DNA of 17,381 nucleotides from Chromera velia (Eukaryota; Sar; Chromeraceae). The notes below the pieces were generated by a model. The model saw only the letters and a list, made by a program, of their open reading frames with translations, searched no databases and had not been told where the DNA came from. A program made the position numbers and the translations under genes. Each line of letters opens with the position of its first letter. Position 1 is the stretch's first letter. The DNA is taken from assembly GCA_018398765.1 (NCBI GenBank), contig JAHBMJ010002109.1:1-17381 (forward strand), read 5' to 3'. This document shows, piece by piece, positions 1 through 9,062 of this stretch.

Positions 1-94
1 TTCTCTCTCTCTCTCTTTCTCTCTTTCTTTTTCTCTCTTTCTCTTTCTCTCTTCCTCTTTCTCTTTTCTCTGTTTCTCTCTTTCTCTTTCTCTT

Positions 95-125
<31 letters not shown>

Positions 126-269
126 TTCTCTCTTGCTCTTTCTCTTTTTCTCTTTCTCTCTCTTTCTCTCTTGCTCTTTCTCTCTTTCTCTTTCTCTCTT
201 TCTTTTTCTCTCTTTCTCTTTCTCTCTTCCTCTTTCTCTTTTCTCTGTTTCTCTCTTTCTCTTTCTCTT

Positions 270-300
<31 letters not shown>

Positions 301-395
301 TTCTCTCTTGCTCTTTCTCTTTTTCTCTTTCTCTCTCTTTCTCTCTTGCTCTTTCTCTCTTTCTCTTTCTCTCTTTCTTTTTCTCTCTTTCTCTC
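1..395. repeat. 175-bp tandem duplication in a CT-rich tract
   Basis: This tract is almost pure C and T on the plus strand. Landmarks recur at a fixed distance of 175 bases: the rare CTTCC word at 51 and 226, and CTTGC-type words at 132/307 and 171/346. That gives about 2.2 copies of a 175-bp unit, with the similarity breaking near 395. The duplication is therefore longer-range than the CTCTTT microsatellite itself, which points to unequal exchange or slippage of a long block. Long open frames here are Leu/Ser/Phe translations of the simple repeat and are not genes. Confidence 0.85.
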
Positions 396-900
396 TTTCT
401 CTCTTTCTCTTTTTCTGTTTCTCTTTCTCTCTATTCCTTCATTCCTTCCTTCCTTCCCTCCCTCTTTTTCTTCTTTCCTCTCTCCTTCACTCCTTTCCTT
501 CTGCTTCTCCTTCACCTCTTGCATCTTTCCTTTGTCCCCTCCTTCGCCACTCCCCGTGAGATCTCTTTTTTCCTCTGTTCCTTTCCTTTCCTTTCCTTTC
601 CTCTCGTACCTTCCCTAGACTTCTCGGATTCCATTCTTCCATGCACCCTTCGGAATCCTTCCTCACCTTCTTTCCCCACTCAAACCTCCTCCTCCCCCTC
701 TCTCTCTTTTCTCTTCTCCTGGGGGATCTGGAAGAGGAAAGAAAGAAGGAAGGTGCTCTGGCTGGCCAGAAAGGAAAACACAACGAGCGTCAGACGCAGC
801 AAGCACCGAGCAGACTGAGATGACGCACCAAAGGAAAGCAGGCATCTCTATGGCAGAGGGGAGGGGGGACGGAAGAGCGGAAGTGAAGGGATAAAAAAAG
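396..900. repeat. Polypyrimidine tract switching to polypurine near 721
   Basis: Pyrimidines dominate the plus strand to about 720, with CTTTCC and CCTT runs. After GGGGGATCTGG near 721 the same strand becomes purine-rich (GAAAGAAAGAAGGAAGG, later GAGGGGAGGGGGGACGG) to about 900. No gene is seen. Such mirror-like homopurine:homopyrimidine DNA can adopt triplex structures, but nothing in the sequence shows that it does so here. Confidence 0.6.
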
Positions 901-950
901 AACACTTGTCGACAGATAGACATAGCGGGAAGGCCCTAGGGCGGAACATA

Positions 951-974
951 TCAATCAATCAATCAATCAATCAA
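951..974. repeat. (TCAA)6 microsatellite
   Basis: Six perfect copies of TCAA lie in a non-coding stretch. The rest of 900-1140 shows no gene or other recognisable element. Confidence 0.9.
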
Positions 975-1140
975 GGGAGGCGAAAAGAAAAGACAGGGGT
1001 ACCCACCCATTCTCAGAGGAGGGCAGGCGGGAGACTGTCGACAAACACGGATGGCCTTTTGGCACTTTGACAGGTATGAATGGGTTGTATTAAATGAAGA
1101 GGCACAAATTCATTCAGAAAGCCGGTCGAATGGTGGAGAA

Positions 1141-1300
1141 CAACCAGAACGTTCCAAGGTCTAGAGACTTCTTTTCTTTCATACAGAATTCTTTTCTTTC
1201 ATACAGAATTCTTTTCTTTCATACAGAACTCTTTTCTTTCATACAGAATTTTAATACAGAAAAAGAATTCCAACCAGAACGTTCCAAGGTCTAGAGACTT
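1141..1300. repeat. Four 20-bp tandem repeats between 30-bp direct repeats
   Basis: A 20-bp unit of the form CTTTTCTTTCATACAGAAYT is present four times without gaps (1171, 1191, 1211, 1231) with a single A/C difference. The array is flanked by identical 30-bp direct repeats at 1141-1170 and 1271-1300. These begin CAACCAGAACGTTCC and include the palindromes GAACGTTC and TCTAGA. The nested arrangement suggests the block arose by duplication together with its flank. Confidence 0.9.
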
Positions 1301-1545
1301 GTCTTGTCCATCCGAAAAAAAAGCACCAGAGAGAGAGAGAGACCCAACCGCATTGACTGGAGAGAGAACTCTTCGGGCCCTCCAACGACTACCTCGCTCT
1401 CTTCATCTCTCTGTCGGCCTCTCATACGTCTTGTCGTGCCCCTACTCGCCCTCGGCAGAGAGCGGGCGCTCAGTGCGTTGTTCTCCGCGTTTGTTTAGAA
1501 AAATTGAAAAACAGAACGAAAGAGCCTTCCTTCTACCTAGCTCAT

Positions 1546-2012
1546 TCATCTGTGTCTGATTCTCTCGGGCACAAAGGACGATGGGATGTTGAACAGTCCC
1601 GGAAAGCTCAGTTGACCCTTGTTGGGCTGCATATGAAGGATAAGGGGTTTGGCCTTTTTGAAGTACCCGAGCTTCTTCCTCCGTGCTGTTCTTGCTTTGC
1701 TCTGCTTCTGTTTGGGCACTGCCTCGAGAACGGTGAAGGGCGCCGTCTCGGTTGCCTCCTCAACCAGAATGACGACGGGGGCCCGGGGACGCATCCGAGA
1801 AAGAAGCCCGGAGTCCCTCTGCAGAGAGACGGGAAGAAACCCGGACGCTCTGCCATGAGTACCTGCAGGAGACAGGAAACAAATAATACATGAGATGCAG
1901 GACTTTGGGACAAAGCCAGGGCATTGGAACTGTCGTCGACTCCAAGGAAGTCAAAGTCGCCGCACTCACCCGTTAATAGTGATAAGAAGGTGGCGAGGAA
2001 GAAGAACTTCAT
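1546..2012 (-). CDS. Putative plastid-targeted ribosomal protein bL32, two exons
   Basis: Exon 1 is 2012-1970 and exon 2 is 1862-1546. The 107-nt intron (1969-1863) starts GTGAGT and ends in a pyrimidine tract plus CTGCAG. Phase is consistent: exon 1 ends with one base of a Gly codon and exon 2 supplies two, giving 119 aa and TGA. The start is the ATG giving MKFFFLATFLSLLTG, a hydrophobic signal peptide. Residues 20-25 read ASGFLP, resembling the ASA-FAP junction of complex-plastid leaders, followed by a Ser/Arg-rich, acid-poor stretch. Residues 62-78, AVPKQKQSKARTARRKK, match the N-terminal signature of bL32 (AVPKxKxSKxRxxxRK), a large-subunit ribosomal protein of about 55 residues; 58 residues remain from Ala62. 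The tail is less bL32-like, and about 20 residues between leader and core (PVVILVEEATETAPFTVLE) are unexplained. I infer a nuclear gene for a plastid ribosomal protein. A mitochondrial protein or an unrelated small basic protein cannot be excluded. Confidence 0.6.
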
Positions 2013-2184
2013 CCTGCCCCAAACCAACCCAGCAACTGTTGCTTAACTCCACTCCGGCGTCTCTTTCTCAGGAAGAGAAAACTGCTTATCAAAGTTCGCT
2101 CCCCTCAGTCACTTCTTTGCTCTGTCGATGCTTCGTAAGCTGGTGTGTACACGTTCTGAAGCAAGGTTTTTGCTGTAGAAACTA

Positions 2185-3000
2185 GTTGTGCAAACCAGCT
2201 CGCGGAATTTTCGACTCAATTGGAACGGACGTCCCTAGACGCGTACGTCTGATTCTCGATCTGCCTGATCGACGTGGCCCGGAAAGCGAAGCTGAGAGGG
2301 CACTTAACAAAAATTGCACCCCCCCAGACCACCCGGATGGCTGCGTCCGACGTTTACAGGAAGATCTGACGCACGCCAAGCTCGGCCCCGGAAAGATAAT
2401 TCAGCTGAGGAGGCACTTTCCAAATTTAAAACAGGGGCAACAAGAATAAATTTCGCTTTCCAGGCCATTCGCACGGAGTGCGTCAGATGTAAGTGCCCCC
2501 CACGGGTGGAGAGCTCCGTGCATGCGAGCACGCTCGTCCGCTCCGCCCTCCGGGGCTATGCATCTGCATACATCTTCTTCTACTATACTTAATACGGCGA
2601 GCCATTTTTTTTTAGCCACACGCCCCTGCATACGTTTTGGTGAGTGCCTCGCACGAACCCTCACAGTCAAAAAAGGGGGTCGCGCGGGGGCCTCGGAAAG
2701 ACTATGCACCTCAAAGCTTCTCCGAAATGGTCCCGAAAGCGAAAAAGGGTGCATGCATGCACATGAACGTAACCCAGTAAGCCTTTTTTTTTTAGCTACA
2801 CACGCCTGTATGCGTTTTTTTAGACACAAATCCCGCGCCCCAACTATGTGCGACCGGCCCCAGAAAGACTACTGTTAAAAATGGTCCCGCAAGTAAAAAA
2901 TTAACTAAACGCTACGGGTGGCTCCCCCGGGTTGAGTGCCTTACGCGCGCTGCGCCATATGACTCGCGCCCGCGAAAAAGGTGAGTGCCTTGGAATTGAA
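2185..3000. repeat. Field of decayed ~180-bp repeats
   Basis: No convincing gene is seen. Two segments align at a 179-bp offset: 2599-2638 and 2778-2817 both run from GCC through a T-tract to AGCYACACRCGCC and YRTRCGTTTT. Related phrases recur: GGCCCCGGAAAG or GGTCCCGAAAG (2387, 2730, 2857), GAGTGCC (2641, 2934, 2982) and CACGGGTGG/TACGGGTGG (about 2500 and 2915). The word pair GACGCACGCC and GGCCCCGGAAAG also appears at the right edge of the window (17318-17365), so the family is dispersed. Type of element unknown. Confidence 0.5.
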
Positions 3001-3017
3001 ATTATCTGGGTGGGGAT

Positions 3018-3258
3018 ATTTGATAGGCCATAAATGTTTGACAGGCTAGGGATTTTTGGTGAGCCTGCCAGCTGAGCTCACTAACCAGCCTGCGCCAGGC
3101 TATTTTGACAGGCCATGTACACGCTATTTTGACGGGACTAACGGCCGGTATGCTGGGATGTGCTATTGTATCCACGAACCCTCAAAAAATTTTTTGACAG
3201 GCCAGGGATATTTGACGGGCCTGGTGATCTTCACCGGCTCACTTTTTTGACAGGCCAG
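3018..3258. repeat. Cluster of TTTGACAGGCC-type motifs
   Basis: A short direct motif, best form TTTGACAGGCCAGG, occurs about seven times with variants: near 3019, 3037, 3104, 3128, 3193, 3211 and 3246. Spacing is irregular, roughly 18-65 bases, so this is neither a simple tandem repeat nor a CRISPR-like array. A cluster of protein-binding sites at an element end or a decayed minisatellite would both fit. No open frame of note overlaps. Confidence 0.65.
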
Positions 3259-3265
3259 GCTAGTG

Positions 3266-3281
3266 CATGCATATATGCATG
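3266..3281. repeat. Perfect 16-bp palindrome
   Basis: CATGCATATATGCATG is its own reverse complement. It ends exactly one base before the dispersed repeat starting at 3282, so it may mark an insertion junction. Confidence 0.85.
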
Positions 3282-3456
3282 AAAAGCAAAGGGAATACTT
3301 GGACCAGATGTTACGCCTTCAAACGGCGGCACTGCGCGCGGTCAAGAAAAGATCAAATCAAAAATAATTAAAATAGAAGATTCACTATCGGAATAAGTAA
3401 GAAGGAAAGAAAGACTCAAGGATTGAATCCGGAATGACAGTTTCAAAAACCGAAAT
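3282..3456 (+). repeat. Dispersed repeat, copy 1 (former coding sequence)
   Basis: This segment is repeated in the same orientation at 11633-11796 with point differences and one small indel (about nine extra bases here near 3360). One frame reads KQREYLDQMLRL then QTAALRAVKKRSNQ before a TAA; the other copy reads KQREYLDRMVRV and QTVALHTVKKRSNQ. Differences in that frame are mostly conservative (Leu/Val, Arg/Gln, Ala/Val), whereas other frames change drastically. This suggests both copies descend from a translated element. Family not recognised. Confidence 0.6.
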
Positions 3457-4109
3457 AGAAGATCTGTTTTGGTGAAGCTCGATTAATTGATCTCTGAAGC
3501 CAAGATGGTTGACGGATCCTCAGACGGCAGGTGACCTGCGCACGTCTTTATCAAAAAATTGAGATACTGAGGTCGAGACGACCCCTCCCTGAGTCGATTT
3601 GGGAAGATCCCAATCTCCTCCACTCATAAAAAAAGAGACCTTGTGCAGAGTATAAGTCACTTCAGCAGAGCCGAGCTGACGGTTAGTAATCCACTTAGGT
3701 GCGCCAAGCGCCACCCAGTAGAGAAATTGATATCAGATCCAGCCATGCACCTCCTGAGCGTAAAAATCTTACTGCCCTTATCTTCTTCTTTCTGAGACGA
3801 CAGAGGGGGCTGATCTGCCGGGACGGCGGGACGCAGTCTGAAAGACAGAGACAAACACAGGTCGGCAAGCTTTGAAAGAAAAAAAGTTGGTCAAGATAAG
3901 ACCATGAATAGCGAAACAACCACCAGAACGAGATAAATACAAAAAGAGACAGAAGCTGTTGCTCAGAGAGCACAGCAGAAACAAATCAAAAGAGGCAGCA
4001 TTGTCACCTCAAAAATTCTCCTTGGCATAGAAACGTTAAGTCCTGCACTCCAATTCTCTCCCCCTTTATTTGTTCCTCCACAAACAGGTCTGGGACGCAT
4101 TGGAACACC
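3457..4109. other. Intergenic stretch with possible retroelement debris
   Basis: There is no intact gene. On the minus strand near 3640-3735, two overlapping frames read ISISLLGGA and then GAPKWITNRQLGSAEV. This loosely resembles the RNase H segment of Ty1/copia polyproteins (LLGGAPxxWxSxRQ ... SSAEAEY), but it needs a frameshift and the following sequence does not fit. 4040-4106 is plausible 5' leader of the downstream gene, with a pyrimidine-rich stretch and CACAAACAG|GT before the ATG at 4110. Confidence 0.3.
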
Positions 4110-5380
4110 ATGGCCCCAAAGCAGAAGGCCATCAAAAAGAAGGCGGGGGAGAGTGCCCTTAAAGCCGTACCACCCCCACCAGCTAAGCAGAAGAAAAAGA
4201 TGACAACCACTACGCAAGCCAAAGCGGCTGCAGCCAAAGTGAAGAAATTGAAGGAGCAGCTCGAAGCTGTAGAGAAAGAACAGGAGGCAATGAACGAAGA
4301 AAAGTCAGACAAAGGAGGGGAAGATGGAGGAGATGAAGAGTCCCCAGAGGAAGCTGCCTTCTGGAGTTTTCCAACAAAAGCAGCAGAGGAGAAGGACAAA
4401 GCAACAGGGAAGGCCCTCCGTTCTAAGAAGGGGAACACAATGGTTGCCTTCCTGCCCCAACTTCTGAAATTGAAGGAGGACATGAAAGGGATAAAGAAAG
4501 GGCAGTCGGGAGCAGCAGCAGCAGCAGCAGCCATCAATACTGATGGCGAAGTCCAAGTGAACGATACGGAGCTCCTCAGAGGAGGCATCCACGAGCCTCC
4601 CCCCCATGACGATCCCACACAGCAGCAGCCACGAAAGGCCCACTGAAGCGTTTCTGCGCACCTGTCCCCAATAAAGAGGGGGGAAGAGCGAAGAGACAGG
4701 CCTCAGGGGTCCAGGCTGGTCAGCTGCGTGAATGAACACAGGGTATGAGCAAATAGAATGCTATTCAGGTGTTCCGAACTCTGTGCGGAAAAGAAGACGA
4801 ATATGAGGATGATGAAGATAACCTCATTCCGGTGATCCCCCCCCAGGAGAGCACAGAGCTCAACGAAGCCATAGCAGCAGAAGCAAGAGAACTGAAAGCC
4901 ATCGTTCTCTACGTAGTCTTGGGCATGCCAGCAGTCGAGGCGATCCTCATGAAGCCCCCAGCAAAGAAAGGCTCATGTCACCCCAACATTGTCGTTCTGA
5001 AAGCATCAGAGCTCCCCAACCCCTTCGAAGAGGACATCACACAGCACCAAGCCAAGCAGTTTATCGAGGATGGAACTCCCCAAAAAGTAGCAGTACGACA
5101 CCACTGTTACACCAGGTTCCCCCACCTGACACTGACCTTCCAAAGATTAAGTAGTGGGTGAGGGTGTTAAGAAAAGCACTGGCAGATGCAGTCAAATCCC
5201 TGAAGTAGACCCACCGAGACTACAGAGAGGCGGTGATGAAAGCAGAGAGAGAGCTCTCAGTAACAGCGATGCGCAAAGCAGCCGAAGATGTGAGAAACCT
5301 TTCTTTTGTGCTCCGACGTCTCACTGCCTATGAGGCAGCAGATTTGCGAATCAACGACAGTCGCTCACAGTACATGGGAA

Positions 5381-6392
5381 GCAATTATTGCAATTATAAT
5401 TATTACAATTAATTGGAAGCAATAATTGCTTGCTGGCATCTAGCTTTCAGCAATTTATTGCAATTAATTATATACTTTAGGGGTCTGAAAGATGTTAAAG
5501 AAATGCTAGCAAACAGCGGTGATGCGGCGCCGGCGCCATGATCGCGTGCCGCGTCGCACGCGTGGGCAGGCCGCATGTGTAGGGCGCCACAGCATGTAGT
5601 AGGACGCCAGTCCACCATCTACTGCATGTAGTGCAAAATTATTTAGCTCTGCATGCAACAAAACCGGCTTCTAGACCGGCTTGGCCAAGTCTTGTCTGAC
5701 CTTTGTCCAGTTACAAAAAGTTACCAAGACCACTGACCATGACATAACATATGCTGCTTTGTGCACTGATCTTGACTGTTTTGATTCATTAACAATATAA
5801 GTGTCTTTGTTATACCACTTACAGTGATGAACACTCAAATTTTTTAATTGCAATTCATTCAAAAGAATACATTTTTTTATTCAAGAACATGCTATGAATA
5901 CTAGACTATAAGTTGTTACCTAGTTGTTGTATATATAGCATAGCATAATATTATAGTATAAATTATAATATATATTATAGTAAGTCACGGGTCTGATCGC
6001 ATATACAATGGTGCTGATACACCGGCACCGTGTATGCAATATCAGACGGACTGACTCCAAGAATGCAACATCTGATCAATCGAGAAGCACAGGACACGGC
6101 ATGAGAACCGACGCGCAGTATATATACCAACAAGTTGATAACTTAACAACTATTTTCCATTATCAATCACTTTCATATAAGTTTTAATTCTTCCAATTTA
6201 GGTTTGAACTCTTCTAATCTAGCAAAAAATCGTTTAAAATACTGAATAAGGCCTCATAAACGCTCCATAACTCATATATTCGGTTTAAATAAGTCAATTC
6301 TTAAGGATATAAACAATTATTAACAATTAATTACAATTATTGCAATTATTGCTTGGGCCAAGCTTCTTTTAGCAATTAAATTGCAATTTGAT
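5381..6392. mobile_element. AT-rich insertion with similar ends, MITE-like
   Basis: Composition drops sharply to AT-rich between coding-like flanks. Both ends carry GCAATTATTGCAATT-type words: about 5383-5475 on the left and 6312-6392 on the right. The right segment GCAATTATTGCTTGG...AGCTT...AGCAATTAAATTGCAATT aligns directly with 5419-5475 (GCAATAATTGCTTGC...AGCTT...AGCAATTTATTGCAATT). The ends are also partly palindromic, so inverted matches exist. No open frame of note is inside. A GC-rich island (5521-5600, with GGCGCCGGCGCC) and a hairpin (5991-6047) lie within. No clear target duplication was found, and it could instead be an enlarged intron. Confidence 0.45.
5991..6047. other. Long imperfect hairpin
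   Basis: The arms start GTCTGAT and end ATCAGAC, and continue inward as GCATATACAATGGTGC against GCACCGTGTATGC around a loop of about 10 bases. About 20 pairs can form with small bulges. It lies inside the AT-rich insertion. It could be a folded non-coding RNA, a nested miniature element or an extruding palindrome. Confidence 0.55.
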
Positions 6393-6678
6393 TGTCATAT
6401 ACACTGGTTGCTCAGCCTCCTCAATTCTTGTCCGCTCAGCAGTAACAGATAGAATAAAACTTCTTGCAAAGGGGAAGCTGGGTGCCGCCTCTGTGCAGTT
6501 GTCTCCCGATATATTGCACATCGCCCTCTTTTCTCTTGCCGACATGGTCTTAGAGTACATAAAGGGAGGGAGAACCCCCTTAGCCAAATTGAATCCTGCT
6601 TTGCCGCCTCCTTCACAAGCAGGCACAGAGAAAGGGGATCAAAAGAACAGGCAGGCAGGAGGAAGCAGAAGGATGTAG

Positions 6679-8036
6679 CACAACTTCGGATCCAGCAGCA
6701 GCAGCAGACAACCTACGCTCTGATATCTCTAGTGTGATAATTATGCACCAAAGTTCAATCTGCCCAGAGCCCTGGAAGACAAACACTCGACTGCCTAGTG
6801 TCCAAAGGATGACATGCCCCTGCTGTGCACGTAGCCTGTGTGTCAAAGCATAGACCCACCCTTCGCCACAAGGCGAACGGACACATCTGCAAGGCAGTGC
6901 ACGCCACCGCATACAGCATTTGGAGAGTGTCGGTCGCGCCCTCCCTGTATGGTCAGGAGGGGGGGAAAGTCTCTGCTGCGAGGGGCGACACCGACTTGAG
7001 AGCCCCTCCGAACGGGGGAGGGATGCACGGGTGAGGAAAGGGTCCAGTGCAGCATGGTGCAAGGAAAGGGAAAGAAGGGGGTGTTGTGGTGATACCAAGT
7101 CAGGGGAGAGGGATGACAGAAGGGCGCAGAAGAGACGGAGACCAGGATTTGAGCGTCAAACAAGTAGGCCCAAAAGATCTCTTTGTCCCTTTCTGCATCT
7201 CTTTCTGATCTTCCTCAAACGTTGTGTGACACTGTCAATCTGATTCACTTGCCATGTTCCCTCTCTTCCTGTATCGCTACGCCCTGCTCCTTTCTACCTA
7301 ACATATAAGCAAGGAAGGGGCGGAGAGAAGGAATGAATAGGAGGCTTGACAGAACAGGCTGAGACAGCTCCCCTGGAGACTAGGGCATAAACATGTCTAA
7401 CTCCCATGATTCCTTTCTGTTCCATCGATCTAACATCCCCCTTCTCAACCATTTTGTTAATGACGAAACGAATGAATTCATAAGAAAAGATTGAATCGAC
7501 AAGTGAATATACAAATCACTGGAGGATGGAATAAATAGATAAACAAAAAAGTGAATGAATAAACGAATGAATGAATGAATGAATGAATGAGTCAATGAAT
7601 AAATGGAAGAGTGATTGAATGGACATGCTGTGCAGACATCGATCGGAGATGCGCTCCACCAGCATATAGTGTATAGAGTTCCCAGTTCGTCCTAGTTGGG
7701 TCAATTTGTCTGGCTCGCAACACGAATCGCCGGGGCGCCGACTCAAAAGGAAGGGATGGGTTAAAGAGCTGCTCGGCATATGTATTATTTATTCAATTTT
7801 TGCCTTTTGCTTCATTGTCGCCTCTCCCTGTGTGTGTCTGGGTTGTGAAGAGGGCAATTGAAAGAAGATTTGGAAACAAACGCGCAACGACAAGAGATCG
7901 TCGGTGCTCATTAACAAATGCTGCATGTTGTGTGCGTTCATGAGTGACACGCAAATTGATTTTCTACATGATGCTGCGAACTGAGCCTGACCAGACAGAT
8001 GAAAAGGAAATTATAAGAAAACGGACTTCCCGGAGG
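6679..8036. other. Intergenic stretch without recognisable gene
   Basis: Open frames here are short, overlap on opposite strands and have low-information Ser/Arg/Pro-rich translations, so none is called. A CAG run lies at about 6693-6707. The stretch from 7400 is dominated by GAAT- and AAAT-type words. No RNA gene or transposon end was seen until the target duplication at 8037. Confidence 0.5.
7565..7590. repeat. (GAAT)n microsatellite
   Basis: About six uninterrupted GAAT units are embedded in a longer imperfect GAAT/AAAT-rich region (about 7520-7620). The minus-strand ORFs reading HSFIHSFI are translations of this repeat. Confidence 0.85.
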
Positions 8037-8044
8037 GATGTGCA

Positions 8045-8549
8045 CTAGGGGGGGGCACTTCAGCCGGTGATACCATAGTTACTGACCCTACACCCCCCCC
8101 CTACAACATGTGACATGTAACTATCAGTCAAAAGTGATACTAATCGATTAGTTACATTTGGTTACTCACAAAACTGGCTTCAAGATTGTTAAACAATTCA
8201 GGTTATGGTCAAAAATGATGAAAAATGATGTGTTACACTCACTTTGCCCCCAAACCCCCCATAACCGGATAACTCGTAACCTTTTTTGACCCCTCTCAAA
8301 AATGAAGTAACCTCTCTCCGCATCCCGGCATCCTGGCGGGCATTTTGTCTACACTTTTTGGTGTATTGAGAAAAAATCCAGATTTTTGGTGGGCCCACCC
8401 CGGTATGGCATGCCGGAACCAATAGGTGTTTCTGAGTCCGTTTGGACCCAAACTAAGATTCCTTAGTCGCTGGGCCCATATCTTTCATGACCCGGTCGGG
8501 CCAAGCCCATAAGGGCTTTTTGGGGGTGTATTGTGCGCCGCCACATACG
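8045..8549 (+). repeat. Left terminal inverted repeat
   Basis: The inner 230 bases (8320-8549) match the reverse complement of 9836-10073 closely, including GGCATGCCGGAACCAATRGG, TGGTGGGCCCACC and CATGACCCGGTCGGG. The outer part is diverged except for the terminal 16 bases and scattered GTAAC/GTTAC motifs (about seven, e.g. near 8088, 8117, 8150, 8159, 8275, 8307). Such subterminal motif clusters are commonly transposase-binding sites in plant DNA transposons; that role is inferred here. Confidence 0.85.
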
Positions 8550-8600
8550 GTGTTGAGCTGTATGTAGGCGGCAGTCCCGCTTAATTATGGTGGATTTGTG

Positions 8601-8680
8601 CATGAGCGCGTCGCAGTGCGCAGCTTAAGGACCCCGGCAAGTAAGAGTCCCGGGTTTGAGCCCCGGTCCGGTCTTTTTTT
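8601..8680 (+). other. tRNA-like segment with pol III B-box and T7 run
   Basis: CCCGGGTTTGAGCCCCGG (8649-8666) has the shape of a tRNA T-arm and B box (GGTTYGANNCC), with a stem of CCGGG/CCCGG type. It is followed by TCCGGTC and seven Ts (8674-8680), a pol III-type terminator. About 40 bases upstream, GTCGCAGTGCGCAGC resembles a D-arm/A box. No 5' acceptor strand complementary to TCCGGTC is visible, so this is not a functional tRNA gene. A tRNA-derived SINE head or tRNA pseudogene captured by the transposon fits best. Confidence 0.45.
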
Positions 8681-9062
8681 GTCTTAAATTGCACTTTTTG
8701 ACTCCAAAAGTGCGAATTTTTGATGTATGCATGAATGTATGTGAGAGTAGCCAAACTTCTGACCATCTGAGAGGTCTTTGGAGGAGTAGCAAAGCATCTA
8801 TACGGCTTGTAGGACTAACTTCAACTCTTTGATCTACCTTGCTTGTGCGTTGGCTGGCAGGTGGGCTGTAGACGGGACTTTTGTGCACAGTCGGGACCTT
8901 TGTACACTCTCAGTCTGCATAGGTCTGACCTTTGTAGAATCCCTGCTTACGTTTTTATCGATCTATTCAGCTTCTCTGTCCTGTCTGTATTGAGCCAGCG
9001 CTATTTTCTTTTAAACGAGTAGCTAGCGCTTGTTTGCTGGTCTCTGCTATAGAGGAGGAAGG

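Larger units (their letters stand above)
4110..6678 (+). pseudogene. Pseudogene A: Lys/Ala-rich coiled-coil protein, interrupted
   Basis: The ATG at 4110 sits in a good context (ACACCATGG) and opens MAPKQKAIKKKAG, a Lys/Ala/Glu-rich, probably coiled-coil region with a poly-Ala tract at 4510-4530. A phase-0 intron is inferred at 4557-4768 (donor CAA|GTGAAC, acceptor ATTCAG|GTG); otherwise the frame stops at 4644. Exon 2 continues acidic (KEDEYEDDEDN), then a Pro-rich part, until a frameshift near 5080-5095 at CCCC and AAAAA runs. The new frame carries TAG at 5152 and 5206 but otherwise stays open through WVRVLRKALADAVKSLK and a helical segment to about 5378. An AT-rich block of about 1 kb follows, and a coding-like segment (about 6395-6675, TDRIKLLAKGKLG) ends at TAG 6676. 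I do not recognise the family; the basic N-terminus suggests nucleic-acid binding. Boundaries after 5100 are inferred. Confidence 0.5.

Noticed and set aside
133-818. Overlapping Leu/Ser/Phe ORFs on the plus strand
   Set aside because: They are translations of the CT-rich microsatellite with no complexity beyond the repeat.
1608-2027. Unspliced 139-aa minus-strand ORF beginning upstream of the bL32-like gene
   Set aside because: It begins at a non-ATG codon and reads through a strong GTGAGT...CTGCAG intron; its downstream part is in a different frame from the bL32-like exon.
2401-2829. 142-aa minus-strand ORF with two similar segments
   Set aside because: The internal similarity follows the decayed 179-bp DNA repeat; the rest looks random.
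3018-3258. CRISPR-like array
   Set aside because: The motif is only about 12 bases, spacing is irregular and the DNA is eukaryotic.
6613-7243. 161-aa minus-strand and 107-aa plus-strand ORFs
   Set aside because: They overlap on opposite strands, have shuffled-looking Ser/Arg/Pro-rich composition and no domain, signal or splice context.
8601-8680. Functional tRNA gene
   Set aside because: No paired acceptor stem, and the anticodon arm cannot be drawn convincingly; only T-arm and terminator features are clear.
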